From Levilactobacillus tangyuanensis (GTDB taxonomy: Bacteria; Bacillota; Bacilli; Lactobacillales; Lactobacillaceae): DNA of 64,000 nt. Below the pieces are notes generated by a model. The model was not told the origin of the DNA. It ran no database searches and saw nothing but the letters and a program-made list of their open reading frames with translations. The stretch spans positions 62,001 to 126,000 of the forward strand of contig NZ_RHOA01000003.1 in assembly GCF_003946545.1 (NCBI RefSeq). Direction: 5' to 3'. How positions within the stretch are numbered: the first letter of the stretch is position 1; each line of letters starts with the position of its first letter. Made by a program: the position numbers and the translations under genes. Positions 27,770 through 35,811 of the stretch are shown here, piece after piece.

Positions 27770-28155
27770 AAAATCAATGGCGGATCGTCGTCACCATTCT
27801 GTTAATTATTGTTGTGGCTATCTTTGCTATTCTTAATGTGGAAAGCGTGCCGGTTTCCTTTGGCTTTACGACCGTCCGCTGGCCGCTAATTCTATTGCTA
27901 CTGGTCTCCATTTTGATTGGTGCCGTCTTGGTCCTGTTGTTCTCGGCCATTACCAGCGTCCAACGGAATCGGGCCTATAAAGAATTAGAACAAACGACCG
28001 ACACCAAGATTGCCAACCTGACGGATGAGAATGACCGGTTAAAGATGCGGTTGCAAAATTCTTCGAGCAAGCAGGCTAACGGTCAGCAAACGAAGCAAAT
28101 TGAGTCATTACAAAGTGAAGTTGCCAGTTTGAAAGAGCAATTGGCCGCTAAATAG
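27766..28155 (+). CDS. LapA family membrane protein (DUF1049)
   Basis: 129 residues with two transmembrane helices (about residues 8-25 and 40-63) and a cytoplasmic coiled coil (about 75-129, [18 protein letters not shown]). [15 protein letters not shown] between the helices is the DUF1049/LapA signature. In proteobacteria LapA takes part in LPS assembly; that role cannot apply in a Gram-positive, so function is unknown. It overlaps rnz by ATGA. A weak hairpin follows. Confidence 0.86.
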   Translation: MKNQWRIVVTILLIIVVAIFAILNVESVPVSFGFTTVRWPLILLLLVSILIGAVLVLLFSAITSVQRNRAYKELEQTTDTKIANLTDENDRLKMRLQNSSSKQANGQQTKQIESLQSEVASLKEQLAAK

Positions 28156-28167
28156 GCAACAAGCGTG

Positions 28168-28193
28168 GAGTGGTGTGGTGAGCACCACTCTTT
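28168..28193 (+). terminator. weak hairpin between lapA-like gene and recJ
   Basis: An 8-bp stem GAGTGGTG/CACCACTC with only three T. It may only partly terminate. Confidence 0.45.
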
Positions 28194-28217
28194 CAAGTTA
28201 GAAAGGATGTTTTGCTG

Positions 28218-30539
28218 GTGATTACGCCACAGTACCGTTGGCAGATTAAGAATGTCGATCAGCCGAGTTCCGCGGCTCAAGAATTGGCAACGGCGGAAAG
28301 TATTTCGCCGTTGGTGGCTCAGATCCTGTGGAATCGCGGTTATCAGTCCCAATCCGCCGCACATGAGTTCTTAAACCCAGGGCCAGAGCAGCTTCATGAC
28401 CCAAACTTACTGCATGACATGCAGAAGGGGATTGAACGAATTGAACAGGCGATTGGGGATGACCAACAGATCACGATCTATGGTGATTATGATGCGGATG
28501 GGGTCACCAGTACGGCCATTCTCTACGAGACATTGAATGAGATGGGTGCCAAGGTGAACTACTATATTCCTAATCGATTCACCGACGGTTATGGTCCGAA
28601 TACGGCGGCCTTTAAGCGACTCATCGAAGCGGGGACGCAATTGTTTGTCACCGTTGACAATGGGGTGGCCGGCAACGAGGCCATTGCGGCGGCTAATGAG
28701 GCCGGCGTGGATGTCGTCGTGACCGATCACCATGAGTTACCGGCAGAATTACCGGCGGCATATGCGATTATCCACCCCCGATATCCGGGTGCCGAATATC
28801 CATTCGGTGGGCTTTCCGGGGCTGGGGTGGCCTTCAAGGTGGCTCAGGCGATTCGAGAAGAGATTCCCCAGGATGTCCTTGATTTGGCCGCCATTGGTAC
28901 CGTGGCCGATTTGGTACCACTCGTCGATGAGAATCGCGTGCTGGTTCATTTTGGCCTCCAACTCTTACAACAGGACGAACGGCCAGGCTTACAGGCGCTG
29001 ATGAAGGGGGCCGGACTGAATCCGGCAGAGTTGACCGAACAATCGATTGGCTTCGGCATCGCCCCACGGTTGAATGCCCTTGGCCGCTTGGACGATGCCA
29101 GTCCTGCAGTTGAGCTATTGACGACCCTGGACGATACCCAGGCCGAAGCACTGGCGTCAACGACGGAACAGAAGAACCGGCAACGCCAGGATCTGGTCAA
29201 GTCGATTAGTACGAGTGCCCTTGAGCAGGCCCAGGATGCCGATCACCTGGATCGGCCGGCCTTGGTCATTAGTGGTCATGACTGGCACGAAGGGGTCTTA
29301 GGCATTGTCGCCAGCAAGGTGGTCGAAGCAACTGGGAAGCCAACGTTGGTCTTAAATGTGAACGATGACGGTCGGGCCAAAGGGTCTGGCCGCAGTGTGC
29401 CGGCCTTTAACCTATTTACGGCCTTAGACGGCCATCGTGACCTGATGACGGCGTTTGGGGGACATCACATGGCTGTCGGACTAACGGTCCCAAGCGACCA
29501 GCTAGGTCCCTTAGCGGACGCCTTAGATCAAGAGGCGGCGACGCAGAAGCTGACCGAGAGTGGTCCCAGCGAATTGACGGTGGCCGCAACCTTGAAGGTT
29601 GACCAGGTCACGACGAGCCTGTATCAGGAGCTGGCCAAATTGGCGCCCTTTGGGACGGACAATGACCAGCCACTGTTTGCCTTTGAAACGGCTAATGTGA
29701 CCCAGGTAAAGGCCATCGGCAAGGATCACACCCACCTGAAGTTTCAATTGCAGGAGGGAACTCACCAGCTTAATGCCATTCAATTTGGGGCTGGGGCTGC
29801 GGCTGCGGTGGTGGCACTCAATGACGCCAATAGTCAGACGGCCGTGGTCGGTGCGATTGAGGACAACGTGTGGCAAGGTCGTCACACCTTACAATTGATG
29901 GTGAAAGACCTGAAGGTAAGTTTGCCACCGGTGGTGGATGCTAGAACAAAACAGCTCTCAGCGGGGTTATTTCAAGCACCAGGGACCTATTTATTCTTCC
30001 ATCGCAATATCTATCAGCAATTAGTTAAACAGCTACCAGCGAGCGCTCAGGCGGTTCTATACGATGGTCGTCAATTGACCGAACAAACTGGTGGGACGCT
30101 GTTCTTGGTCGATTGTCCAGATGCGACAACTGATTTGGAACAGGTTCTTAATCAATTACAACCGCAACAGGTGACGGCTTACCTTTATAAAAAGGAAAGT
30201 CTTGAGCAATTAGGGATGCCAACCCGCGAACAATATGCTAAACTATTTAAGTTCGTTGAATCCCATCAACAGGTTGATGTGGGGCATCAATTGGCGGAAT
30301 TGGTCAAATTTTTGCAGATTCCGCGAACCCAGTTGGTATTCATGATTCAAGTCTTCTTTGAATGTGGTTTTGTGACAATCGATCATGGTATGATGAATGG
30401 CGTGGCCCATCCTGAACATCGAGATTTGGCCACGGCACCGAGTTACCAACTTCGGCAACAACAGATGCAAACTGAAAAAGATCTATTACTCTGTTCAAGC
30501 GCTGACTTATTGCAGCGTCTCCATGCCCCATTGAACTAA
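28218..30539 (+). CDS. recJ: single-stranded-DNA-specific exonuclease RecJ
   Basis: A 773-residue 5'-3' exonuclease of recombination and mismatch repair. The DHH motifs are visible: [14 protein letters not shown] (about residues 86-99), TVDNGV and VVTDHHELP. The DHHA1 domain has [10 protein letters not shown], an OB fold follows, and there is a ~220-residue C-terminal extension typical of Firmicutes RecJ. GTG at 28218 fits AAAGGA better than TTG at 28212; both read in frame. apt follows after 22 bases, as in many Firmicutes. Confidence 0.94.
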   Translation: MITPQYRWQIKNVDQPSSAAQELATAESISPLVAQILWNRGYQSQSAAHEFLNPGPEQLHDPNLLHDMQKGIERIEQAIGDDQQITIYGDYDADGVTSTAILYETLNEMGAKVNYYIPNRFTDGYGPNTAAFKRLIEAGTQLFVTVDNGVAGNEAIAAANEAGVDVVVTDHHELPAELPAAYAIIHPRYPGAEYPFGGLSGAGVAFKVAQAIREEIPQDVLDLAAIGTVADLVPLVDENRVLVHFGLQLLQQDERPGLQALMKGAGLNPAELTEQSIGFGIAPRLNALGRLDDASPAVELLTTLDDTQAEALASTTEQKNRQRQDLVKSISTSALEQAQDADHLDRPALVISGHDWHEGVLGIVASKVVEATGKPTLVLNVNDDGRAKGSGRSVPAFNLFTALDGHRDLMTAFGGHHMAVGLTVPSDQLGPLADALDQEAATQKLTESGPSELTVAATLKVDQVTTSLYQELAKLAPFGTDNDQPLFAFETANVTQVKAIGKDHTHLKFQLQEGTHQLNAIQFGAGAAAAVVALNDANSQTAVVGAIEDNVWQGRHTLQLMVKDLKVSLPPVVDARTKQLSAGLFQAPGTYLFFHRNIYQQLVKQLPASAQAVLYDGRQLTEQTGGTLFLVDCPDATTDLEQVLNQLQPQQVTAYLYKKESLEQLGMPTREQYAKLFKFVESHQQVDVGHQLAELVKFLQIPRTQLVFMIQVFFECGFVTIDHGMMNGVAHPEHRDLATAPSYQLRQQQMQTEKDLLLCSSADLLQRLHAPLN

Positions 30540-30561
30540 AATAAAGGAGCTACACATTCTT

Positions 30562-31080
30562 ATGGCAACTGATTTTACGAAGTTTATTGCAAGCGTTCCG
30601 GACTATCCTGAAAAGGGCATCATGTTCCGGGATATTTCCCCATTGATGGCAGACGGTAAGGCCTTTCATGCCGCTACCGATGAAATTGTGGCCTATGCGA
30701 AGGATAAGGGCGTTGAAATGGTCGTTGGACCAGAAGCCCGGGGCTTCATCGTTGGTTGCCCGGTTGCCTACGAAATGGGCATCGGGTTTGCTCCTGCCCG
30801 TAAGCAAGGGAAGTTGCCTCGCGAAACGGTCAAGGCAACCTATGACTTGGAATACGGTCAATCCGCCTTGTACATGCATAAGGACGCTATCAAGCCAGGC
30901 CAACGGGTTCTGGTGACCGACGACCTTCTGGCTACCGGTGGGACCATTCAAGCAACGATTCAATTGGTCGAGGATCTTGGTGGTATCGTTGTTGGGACGG
31001 CCTTCCTAATCGAATTGGCTGACCTGCACGGCCGCGACAAGCTTAAGGGTTACGATATCTTTACTTTAATGGATTACTAA
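30562..31080 (+). CDS. apt: adenine phosphoribosyltransferase
   Basis: A 172-residue purine-salvage enzyme that makes AMP from adenine and PRPP. Signature residues: [20 protein letters not shown] and the PRPP loop [13 protein letters not shown] (about residues 115-127). AAGGAG precedes the ATG. Likely co-transcribed with recJ; a strong terminator follows. Confidence 0.97.
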   Translation: MATDFTKFIASVPDYPEKGIMFRDISPLMADGKAFHAATDEIVAYAKDKGVEMVVGPEARGFIVGCPVAYEMGIGFAPARKQGKLPRETVKATYDLEYGQSALYMHKDAIKPGQRVLVTDDLLATGGTIQATIQLVEDLGGIVVGTAFLIELADLHGRDKLKGYDIFTLMDY

Positions 31081-31092
31081 AAATGAGTTGAC

Positions 31093-31128
31093 GGCGATTT
31101 CCCAGAGATGGGAGGTCGTCTTTTTTTT
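31093..31128 (+). terminator. terminator of apt
   Basis: A 12-bp stem with three G-U pairs (31093-31104/31109-31120), loop GAGA, then eight T. Confidence 0.9.
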
Positions 31129-31130
31129 GA

Positions 31131-31169
31131 CAAAAAAATCGCCAGAGCTGCGTGGCAGCCACTGGCGAT
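31131..31169 (-). terminator. terminator of the MFS gene
   Basis: Stem ATCGCCAG/CTGGCGAT (31138-31145/31162-31169) with inner GCTGC/GCAGC. On the minus strand it ends in a run of seven T. Confidence 0.88.
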
Positions 31170-31187
31170 CTTGCGTTATTTTAAAAT

Positions 31188-32366
31188 TTATTCGGTAATT
31201 GAACCATGCCGTTGAATCAGCACGCCGGTCGCGGTTAGGGCAACGGCACAGGCCGCCATGATCGCGAGGACCAGGACCCATGACTGAGTGAAGCCGTGAA
31301 TGAACCCAAAGACCAGTGGGCCAAATGCGGCCAAGAGGTAGCCGGCCGATTGGGCCATTCCGGATACCGCGGCTGTTTGATAGGGATTGGTGGTCTTCTC
31401 TGTGAAGAAGAGAATGGCCAGATTAAAGGCAGCACCGGAACCAAAGCCGATGACTAACGCAGTGATGGTCAGGATGACCAGTGATTGCGTGTGGATGATG
31501 AGTGATAATGGCGCAATCACGTAGCCCAGGCTCATGATGCCCAGGAGGATGGTGACGCCGTGGCGCTGGCCATAAAGCAGTGGCACCATGAAGGATAATG
31601 GCAGGCCGCTGAGCTGTAGTAACGTGAGTAGATTACTGGCGGCGATGGTTGAAACACCATGGGTGGTGAGAATCGCCGGCAACCAGGTGATGATGGCGTA
31701 GTAGACCAACGACTGTAACCCGAAGAACAGGGTGATTAACCAGCCTTGACGCTGCGTCCACACACTGTGATAGTGGGGGCGCTCAATCGGATGATCAGGG
31801 TCGGTGTCGCGTTGGTTGGCCCGCAAGTTTGGGACCCAGGCCACTAACGCCACGATGCTGATGGTGGCCAGTAGACCTTGGGTCACGCCAAATGACGTGT
31901 GTGAGATAAGCAGGCCGGCCACGGCGGTCCCGATGGCGCCGACCAGTAACATGGATAAGGTGTACAGGCTCATGCCCAACCGCAATTGCGTGGGCATGTG
32001 GTCCTTGATGAGGGCGGGGACCAGGACATTCCCGCTGTCGATCCCAATACCGACGAGGAAGGTTCCCAGAAATAGGGCCAGTGTCGTGGGAATAATCCGC
32101 ACGTAGGAACCGATGACCAGGAGCGTAAAGAGCCCAAATACCGTGAGCTCGTTGCCCCATCGTTGGGCAATCTTCACGATGATGGGTGAGCAGATGGCAA
32201 AGGTCACCAGCGGGATGGACGTGATTAGACCGGCCATGCTGCTGGGTAACCCGAGGTCGCGCTCGATGGCGGGCAACAGGGGTGGAATAATGGTGATGGG
32301 TAGTCGGAGATTGGCAGCAATGAGCATCATGCCGATCAGGAACCACCGTCGCTTTGAATCTGACAA
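31188..32366 (-). CDS. CynX/NimT-type MFS transporter
   Basis: 392 residues, about twelve membrane segments. NLRLPITIIPPLLPAIERDL in the first helix resembles the CynX/NimT branch (cyanate, nitroimidazole and similar anion/drug transporters); the substrate is unknown. The start is TTG at 32366 with AGGAGGAAACAA upstream on the minus strand. A separate unit: no same-strand neighbour overlaps, the AT-rich lipoprotein gene lies 120 bases upstream and a strong terminator follows. Confidence 0.85.
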   Translation of the reverse strand: MSDSKRRWFLIGMMLIAANLRLPITIIPPLLPAIERDLGLPSSMAGLITSIPLVTFAICSPIIVKIAQRWGNELTVFGLFTLLVIGSYVRIIPTTLALFLGTFLVGIGIDSGNVLVPALIKDHMPTQLRLGMSLYTLSMLLVGAIGTAVAGLLISHTSFGVTQGLLATISIVALVAWVPNLRANQRDTDPDHPIERPHYHSVWTQRQGWLITLFFGLQSLVYYAIITWLPAILTTHGVSTIAASNLLTLLQLSGLPLSFMVPLLYGQRHGVTILLGIMSLGYVIAPLSLIIHTQSLVILTITALVIGFGSGAAFNLAILFFTEKTTNPYQTAAVSGMAQSAGYLLAAFGPLVFGFIHGFTQSWVLVLAIMAACAVALTATGVLIQRHGSITE

Positions 32367-32442
32367 AATTGTTTCCTCCTACTTATTATGATTTGTTTCT
32401 GTGAAATTCTAGTATTTATAGTTTCAAAATTAGAGATTAAAT

Positions 32443-32486
32443 GCTTCACCTCGGAATCGAACCTAGGCGAGTCACCAGACTGAAGC
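32443..32486 (-). other. tRNA-minihelix-like element (acceptor stem plus T-arm)
   Basis: On the minus strand GCTTCA (32486-32481) pairs with TGAAGC (32448-32443). Between them is a T-arm with the canonical GGTTCGATTCC loop-and-flank and four of five stem pairs. A 13-base linker stands in place of the D and anticodon arms. The last base of the lipoprotein stop is the first base of the element. It is probably a decayed or internally deleted tRNA; it could also be a folded 3' end of the lipoprotein mRNA. Confidence 0.45.
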
Positions 32487-33376
32487 TATTGGCTGATACT
32501 GTCGACAATGATATCCGACCTAAGTGTTTTTCCATTAAGTTTCACAGTTTTCGTCAGACCACTACCTTTGATAGTGACTTTGTCACCAACTGAAATATGA
32601 TGTGTGTGCAGCTTTTCCGTTTCAACTTCAGTTACGGTGCCAAGGGTATAATCCCCATTATTGAGAATAACATAATCTATGGTACGGTCATTGGGTTTGT
32701 GTTGGATATAAGAAACATTTCCTGTGGTTTTGATATCTTTGCCATTATAATGTTCAGGATCATTAATGAAAGAATCTAAGGAGACACGTTTATAACGAGA
32801 ACGATAGCTTGGCTTGGTAGAAGAGTAGACGGCATTTGCGGCCTTATCCCTTGAGCTTTGTTTAGAAAGGTAACTGGATGTTTTAGACTCTTCAATGGAG
32901 TGTCTTTTACTTACAGAACTTTTCTTTGATTCGGAAATTGAGGTGCTTTTATTAGATGCTTTTCTGTCTTTGCTACTTATCGAAGAAGCATACTTTAAAT
33001 ATGTGGTGGAATAGTTAGTAACAAGAATACTGTCATCGTAAGCTTTCTTTGAATCGGCCTGAACTTTAATAGTGACTACGCTACTCTTTTGTTTATCTCC
33101 TAGTTTGATTAGGAAAGAGAAGTGGCCTTTGGAACTAGCCTTGGTTTTCCCAGAACGTATTTGTTTTGATTTATCGAATTTATAATTAACATGAGCGTTT
33201 GGATTGGTTTCACCCGTGACAGTATAAAATCCTGAATCATCTGTAGCAATTTCAGCAAGATGTGTCCCGTCAATGGAAAGTTTGGTGGTTGCTTTAGGTT
33301 TGTTTGAACCACAGCCAGTTAATATACTTAGTAACAATAGGATACTGAGTATGGAACTCATTGCTTTTTTGTGCAT
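32486..33376 (-). CDS. AT-rich lipoprotein with OB-like C-terminal domain
   Basis: 296 residues. Signal peptide with lipobox LTGC (Cys22). An N-terminal beta-rich domain (about residues 30-110, GFYTVTGETNPNAHVNYKFD) resembles Gram-positive extracellular immunoglobulin-like domains. A long Ser/Lys-rich linker (about 130-195) and a C-terminal domain of about 100 residues (YNGKDIKTTGNVSYIQHKP, VGDKVTIKGSGL) follow; the latter reads like the OB-fold domain of several lactobacillus lipoproteins. Base composition is visibly more AT-rich than its neighbours, suggesting acquisition. GGGGAG precedes the ATG. Function unknown. Confidence 0.78.
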   Translation of the reverse strand: MHKKAMSSILSILLLLSILTGCGSNKPKATTKLSIDGTHLAEIATDDSGFYTVTGETNPNAHVNYKFDKSKQIRSGKTKASSKGHFSFLIKLGDKQKSSVVTIKVQADSKKAYDDSILVTNYSTTYLKYASSISSKDRKASNKSTSISESKKSSVSKRHSIEESKTSSYLSKQSSRDKAANAVYSSTKPSYRSRYKRVSLDSFINDPEHYNGKDIKTTGNVSYIQHKPNDRTIDYVILNNGDYTLGTVTEVETEKLHTHHISVGDKVTIKGSGLTKTVKLNGKTLRSDIIVDSISQ

Positions 33377-33938
33377 GATAAATTCTCCCCGCTTATTATG
33401 TACGGCTTTTTACGTCATCAGTTTTGGACGGTAAAACTAGTTTTGCAGGATTATCCAAGGAAGAGTGTAAAGGAATAAGGAACGTGCAACAAAATCATCA
33501 TGAGGATAATTGTTCAGAATGTACACGATTATTTCAAGATTTTCCACGAATTGAACCAAAGATAGTTTTTTAAGTCTAAGTGATATGGCTTTAATATTGC
33601 GTAATTAACGCAGGATAAGGACAAGTTTCTTCAGGATTAGAGGATTAGCTAGTATGTTTGCGAGGCCCATAGTTTATGTAATCAATGTTATTTAAGAAAT
33701 TTTCGTAAATTATCATTGAGGAGAGTTGAACTTGATTACTGGTTATAGTCTTCTTCAGAAGGATCTTTCTTGAGATGGTTTAGTGCGTGTAAGTAAGAAA
33801 AACATTTCAAGTGTGAGGACTTGAATGAATATATATTTAGGCATTAGGATGCATACTAAAAATCAATAAAAAATCCTGATAGATGTTGTTCTATCAGGAT
33901 AAATCTGAAGCTAATCTATCATTATTTTTAGAAATTAA
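33377..33938. other. 562-base AT-rich region without a supported gene
   Basis: Between the AT-rich lipoprotein gene and tRNA-Ser. Apart from the lipoprotein ribosome binding site and the tRNA terminator at its right end, I see no recognisable element. A 29-codon frame (33484-33573, GTG start, containing CSEC) has a plausible AAGGAA upstream but no other support. Composition matches the lipoprotein gene, not the flanking core genes. Confidence 0.6.
33868..33900 (-). terminator. terminator of tRNA-Ser
   Basis: A perfect 11-bp stem ATCCTGATAGA/TCTATCAGGAT with loop TGTTGT. On the minus strand it is followed by six T. It sits about 40 bases past the tRNA 3' end. Confidence 0.85.
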
Positions 33939-34025
33939 GGAGAGTACAGGATTTGAACCTGCGCGCCGGTATTAGCCGGTTCGACGGATTTCGAGTCCGT
34001 TGCATTACCACTCTGCCAACTCTCC
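33939..34025 (-). tRNA. tRNA-Ser (anticodon CGA)
   Basis: An 87-base class II tRNA. Acceptor stem GGAGAGT/ACTCTCC, D-arm GCA/TGC, anticodon stem ACGGA/TCCGT around loop CTCGAAA giving anticodon CGA (codon UCG). A long variable arm with ACCGG/CCGGC-type pairing and T-arm CAGG-TTCAAAT-CCTG follow. No CCA is encoded, so the end must be added after trimming. A terminator follows; the AT-rich island begins on its 3' side. Confidence 0.95.
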
Positions 34026-34113
34026 AAGTGACTACTAATATATTTTACCAATAATGACACTAAATGCAAGGAGAGTTTGATGAAATTACTTATAATCATT
34101 TGAACCTACTTAC

Positions 34114-34143
34114 AAAAAAGGTGGCCTCAACAGGGCCGCCCTT
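34114..34143 (-). terminator. terminator of ndk
   Basis: Stem AAGGTGGCC/GGCCGCCCTT (34118-34126/34134-34143) with one unpaired position. On the minus strand it is followed by six T. Confidence 0.82.
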
Positions 34144-34160
34144 AGTCATTCAACACTATT

Positions 34161-34622
34161 TTATTTCTTCCCAGCACTCTTTTCATGAGCGGCTACCGCT
34201 AATTCAGGGAACCAGATGGCAATTTCATGGTGGGCGTTTTCACGGCTATCTGACGTGTGGACCACGTTACGGAGAACACCGTCAGGGTAGGAGTGGGCGT
34301 AGTCGCCCCGAATCGTCCCTGGTTGCGCATCGTTTGGGCGAGTCTTGCCAGCTAGATTGTGAACCGCCTTGACGATGTCGGTTCCAGTGGCGATAATAGC
34401 GACCAGTGGACCTTCTTGCATGTAAGTTTCAATTTCGTGGAAAAATGGTTTGTCGACTTGGTCAACGTAGTGCTTCTTCAATTGGTCGGAAGTCGCGTTA
34501 ACCACCTTGAGCGCGGTAATCTGATAATGTTTATGTTCCAAACGGCTGATGATATCACCAATGTGGCCTTCAGCGACCCCATCCGGTTTGACTAACAGTA
34601 ACGTTTTTTCAGAATTTGCCAT
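34161..34622 (-). CDS. ndk: nucleoside diphosphate kinase
   Basis: A 153-residue enzyme that balances NTP pools through a phospho-histidine. TLLLVKPDGVAEG is the N-terminal signature. The active site reads NVVHTSDS (His at about residue 121; family form NxxHGSDS), preceded by TIRGDYAH. Monocistronic, with a near-consensus promoter containing a cre-like operator, suggesting CcpA control. Many lactobacilli lack ndk, so its presence is mildly informative. Confidence 0.95.
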   Translation of the reverse strand: MANSEKTLLLVKPDGVAEGHIGDIISRLEHKHYQITALKVVNATSDQLKKHYVDQVDKPFFHEIETYMQEGPLVAIIATGTDIVKAVHNLAGKTRPNDAQPGTIRGDYAHSYPDGVLRNVVHTSDSRENAHHEIAIWFPELAVAAHEKSAGKK

Positions 34623-34693
34623 GACAGAAACCCCCTTGAATTTTTAAACAATGCAAAGGCAATCGTTTAGCTTTCAACAAGTTGCTATCTTAA

Positions 34694-34722
34694 ATTGTAA
34701 ATGAAAACGCTTCCACAGTCAA
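34694..34722 (-). promoter_or_regulatory. promoter of ndk
   Basis: Minus strand: TTGACT (34722-34717), exactly 17 bases, TACAAT (34699-34694). Confidence 0.82.
34702..34715. promoter_or_regulatory. cre-like catabolite-responsive element in the ndk promoter
   Basis: TGAAAACGCTTCCA matches the TGWAANCGNTNWCA consensus at all but one position. It lies entirely between the -35 and -10 boxes of the ndk promoter, a position that would block polymerase if CcpA bound. Confidence 0.6.
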
Positions 34723-34735
34723 CTATGTTCAGTAG

Positions 34736-34763
34736 AAAAGCGTGCCAGTGTTAACCAGCACGC
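34736..34763 (-). terminator. terminator of the pspC-like gene
   Basis: Stem GCGTGC/GCACGC (34740-34745/34758-34763), extendable inward. On the minus strand it is followed by four T. Confidence 0.72.
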
Positions 34764-34773
34764 CCAGTGAGGA

Positions 34774-34959
34774 TTATTCGGGATCACCCATAATCATCCA
34801 CAGAATGAGGTAGGCGATTAAGCCAGGGAAAACTGGGGTGATGGCGAGCACGATAAATAACAGCCGGGCAACGCCAACGTTCCAGCCATAGTGTTCGGCG
34901 ATGCCGCCAATCACACCGGCGAAGATCCGATTATCTTTTGAACGATGGATATTTTTCAT
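34774..34959 (-). CDS. PspC domain membrane protein (61 aa)
   Basis: A tiny PspC-domain protein: a basic N-terminus, RIFAGVIGGIAEHYGWNVGV (the PspC signature) and one long hydrophobic segment (about residues 31-56). PspC domains report on envelope stress in proteobacteria; stand-alone 60-residue forms are common in lactobacilli with unknown function. It starts 11 bases after the stop of the histidine phosphatase gene on the same strand, so the two form an operon ended by a terminator. Confidence 0.86.
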   Translation of the reverse strand: MKNIHRSKDNRIFAGVIGGIAEHYGWNVGVARLLFIVLAITPVFPGLIAYLILWMIMGDPE

Positions 34960-34970
34960 AAGAACGCCTC

Positions 34971-35633
34971 CTAGGATTGAAAGTCCGTCTTGTTAAAGAA
35001 GATGACGCGAATATTGTCATCAGTAATTTCCAATTTGGTAATACTGCCGTTGATAGTGGCGATGCCTTCATCGAGTTCCGGTGTGTAGCGGTCCACGATG
35101 GAGCGGATGGTCATGCCGTGGGAGACAACCAAGACTTCATCGCCATCCTTTGAGTTGGCCCGTAATTTGTCGAAGCCCCGGTCCAATCGCTTCCAGAACA
35201 TGGCGTTATCCTCGGCGTCGCCATACAGGTCGGCCTTGTGGATGAGATCCCGGGCCCGTTCCAGGCCGTAGGTGCCTAAGACATCGGATTCGGAGGTCAT
35301 CTTGACCTGTTCACCGACGAATTGCCACATTTGATTGGCATCGTTGCCTTCAAAGTAACCGTGACATTGTTCCCGGAACTCGGGGTATTGGTAACTCACA
35401 ATATTCATATTATTCGGATTTTCGCGAAGGGCGATGCGCGCCGTCTCGATGGCTCGACCGGAATCGCTACTGTAGGCAGCGGCGAAGGGGATGTTGCTGA
35501 GTTGTTCGCCGGCCCGTTTCGCATCGGCACGACCCTTTTCAGTTAGGGGGGAGTCAATCCACCCTTGGATTTTATTGTAATGATTGAGCATGGTTTGTCC
35601 GTGACGAACAAAGTACGCAGTGACTTTTTTCAT
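34971..35633 (-). CDS. histidine phosphatase superfamily protein (phosphoglycerate mutase-like)
   Basis: 220 residues. The phospho-acceptor motif VRHGQTMLNHYNKIQGW is at about residues 9-25, SDSGRAIETA is the second conserved block, and VVSHGMTIRS carries the C-terminal catalytic His (about residue 170). These fit the co-factor-dependent PGAM/alpha-ribazole phosphatase branch; the substrate is unknown, and most such lactobacillus genes are not glycolytic PGAM. First gene of an operon with the pspC-like gene. An extended -10 is seen upstream. Confidence 0.88.
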   Translation of the reverse strand: MKKVTAYFVRHGQTMLNHYNKIQGWIDSPLTEKGRADAKRAGEQLSNIPFAAAYSSDSGRAIETARIALRENPNNMNIVSYQYPEFREQCHGYFEGNDANQMWQFVGEQVKMTSESDVLGTYGLERARDLIHKADLYGDAEDNAMFWKRLDRGFDKLRANSKDGDEVLVVSHGMTIRSIVDRYTPELDEGIATINGSITKLEITDDNIRVIFFNKTDFQS

Positions 35634-35680
35634 AGCCTAACGACTTCCTTTCATGGAACTTCATCAATGAATCCACTTTC

Positions 35681-35689
35681 AGTATAGCA
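35681..35689 (-). promoter_or_regulatory. extended -10 promoter of the histidine phosphatase gene
   Basis: Minus strand TGC-TATACT, about 50 bases before the start; the -35 is weak. Confidence 0.55.
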
Positions 35690-35757
35690 AGCCACCGCCG
35701 GGATTGCGAAATTTTTGCCATAAATTTTCAATGGTCAATCATTCAAACATGCAAGCC

Positions 35758-35786
35758 TTTTCAAGTCGGGTGGAACATGCTACAGT
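35758..35786 (+). promoter_or_regulatory. candidate promoter of the PPK2 gene
   Basis: TTTTCA (35758-35763), 17 bases, TACAGT (35781-35786) with TGC before the -10. Confidence 0.5.
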
Positions 35787-35811
35787 TATGGCATAACAGG
35801 AGATGATTGGT

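Noticed and set aside
31795-32346. 183-codon frame inside the MFS transporter gene on the same strand
   Set aside because: Different phase of a well-supported membrane-protein gene; His/Arg/Pro-rich translation typical of a shadow frame.
33377-33938. att site or integrase associated with tRNA-Ser
   Set aside because: No integrase gene and no second copy of the tRNA-Ser 3' end was found; the tRNA-like fragment at 32443-32486 differs in sequence.
34064-34372. 102-codon plus-strand frame across the tRNA-Ser/ndk gap and ndk
   Set aside because: Mostly antisense to ndk and overlaps the ndk terminator; an AAGGAGAG-like sequence upstream is part of the tRNA acceptor region.
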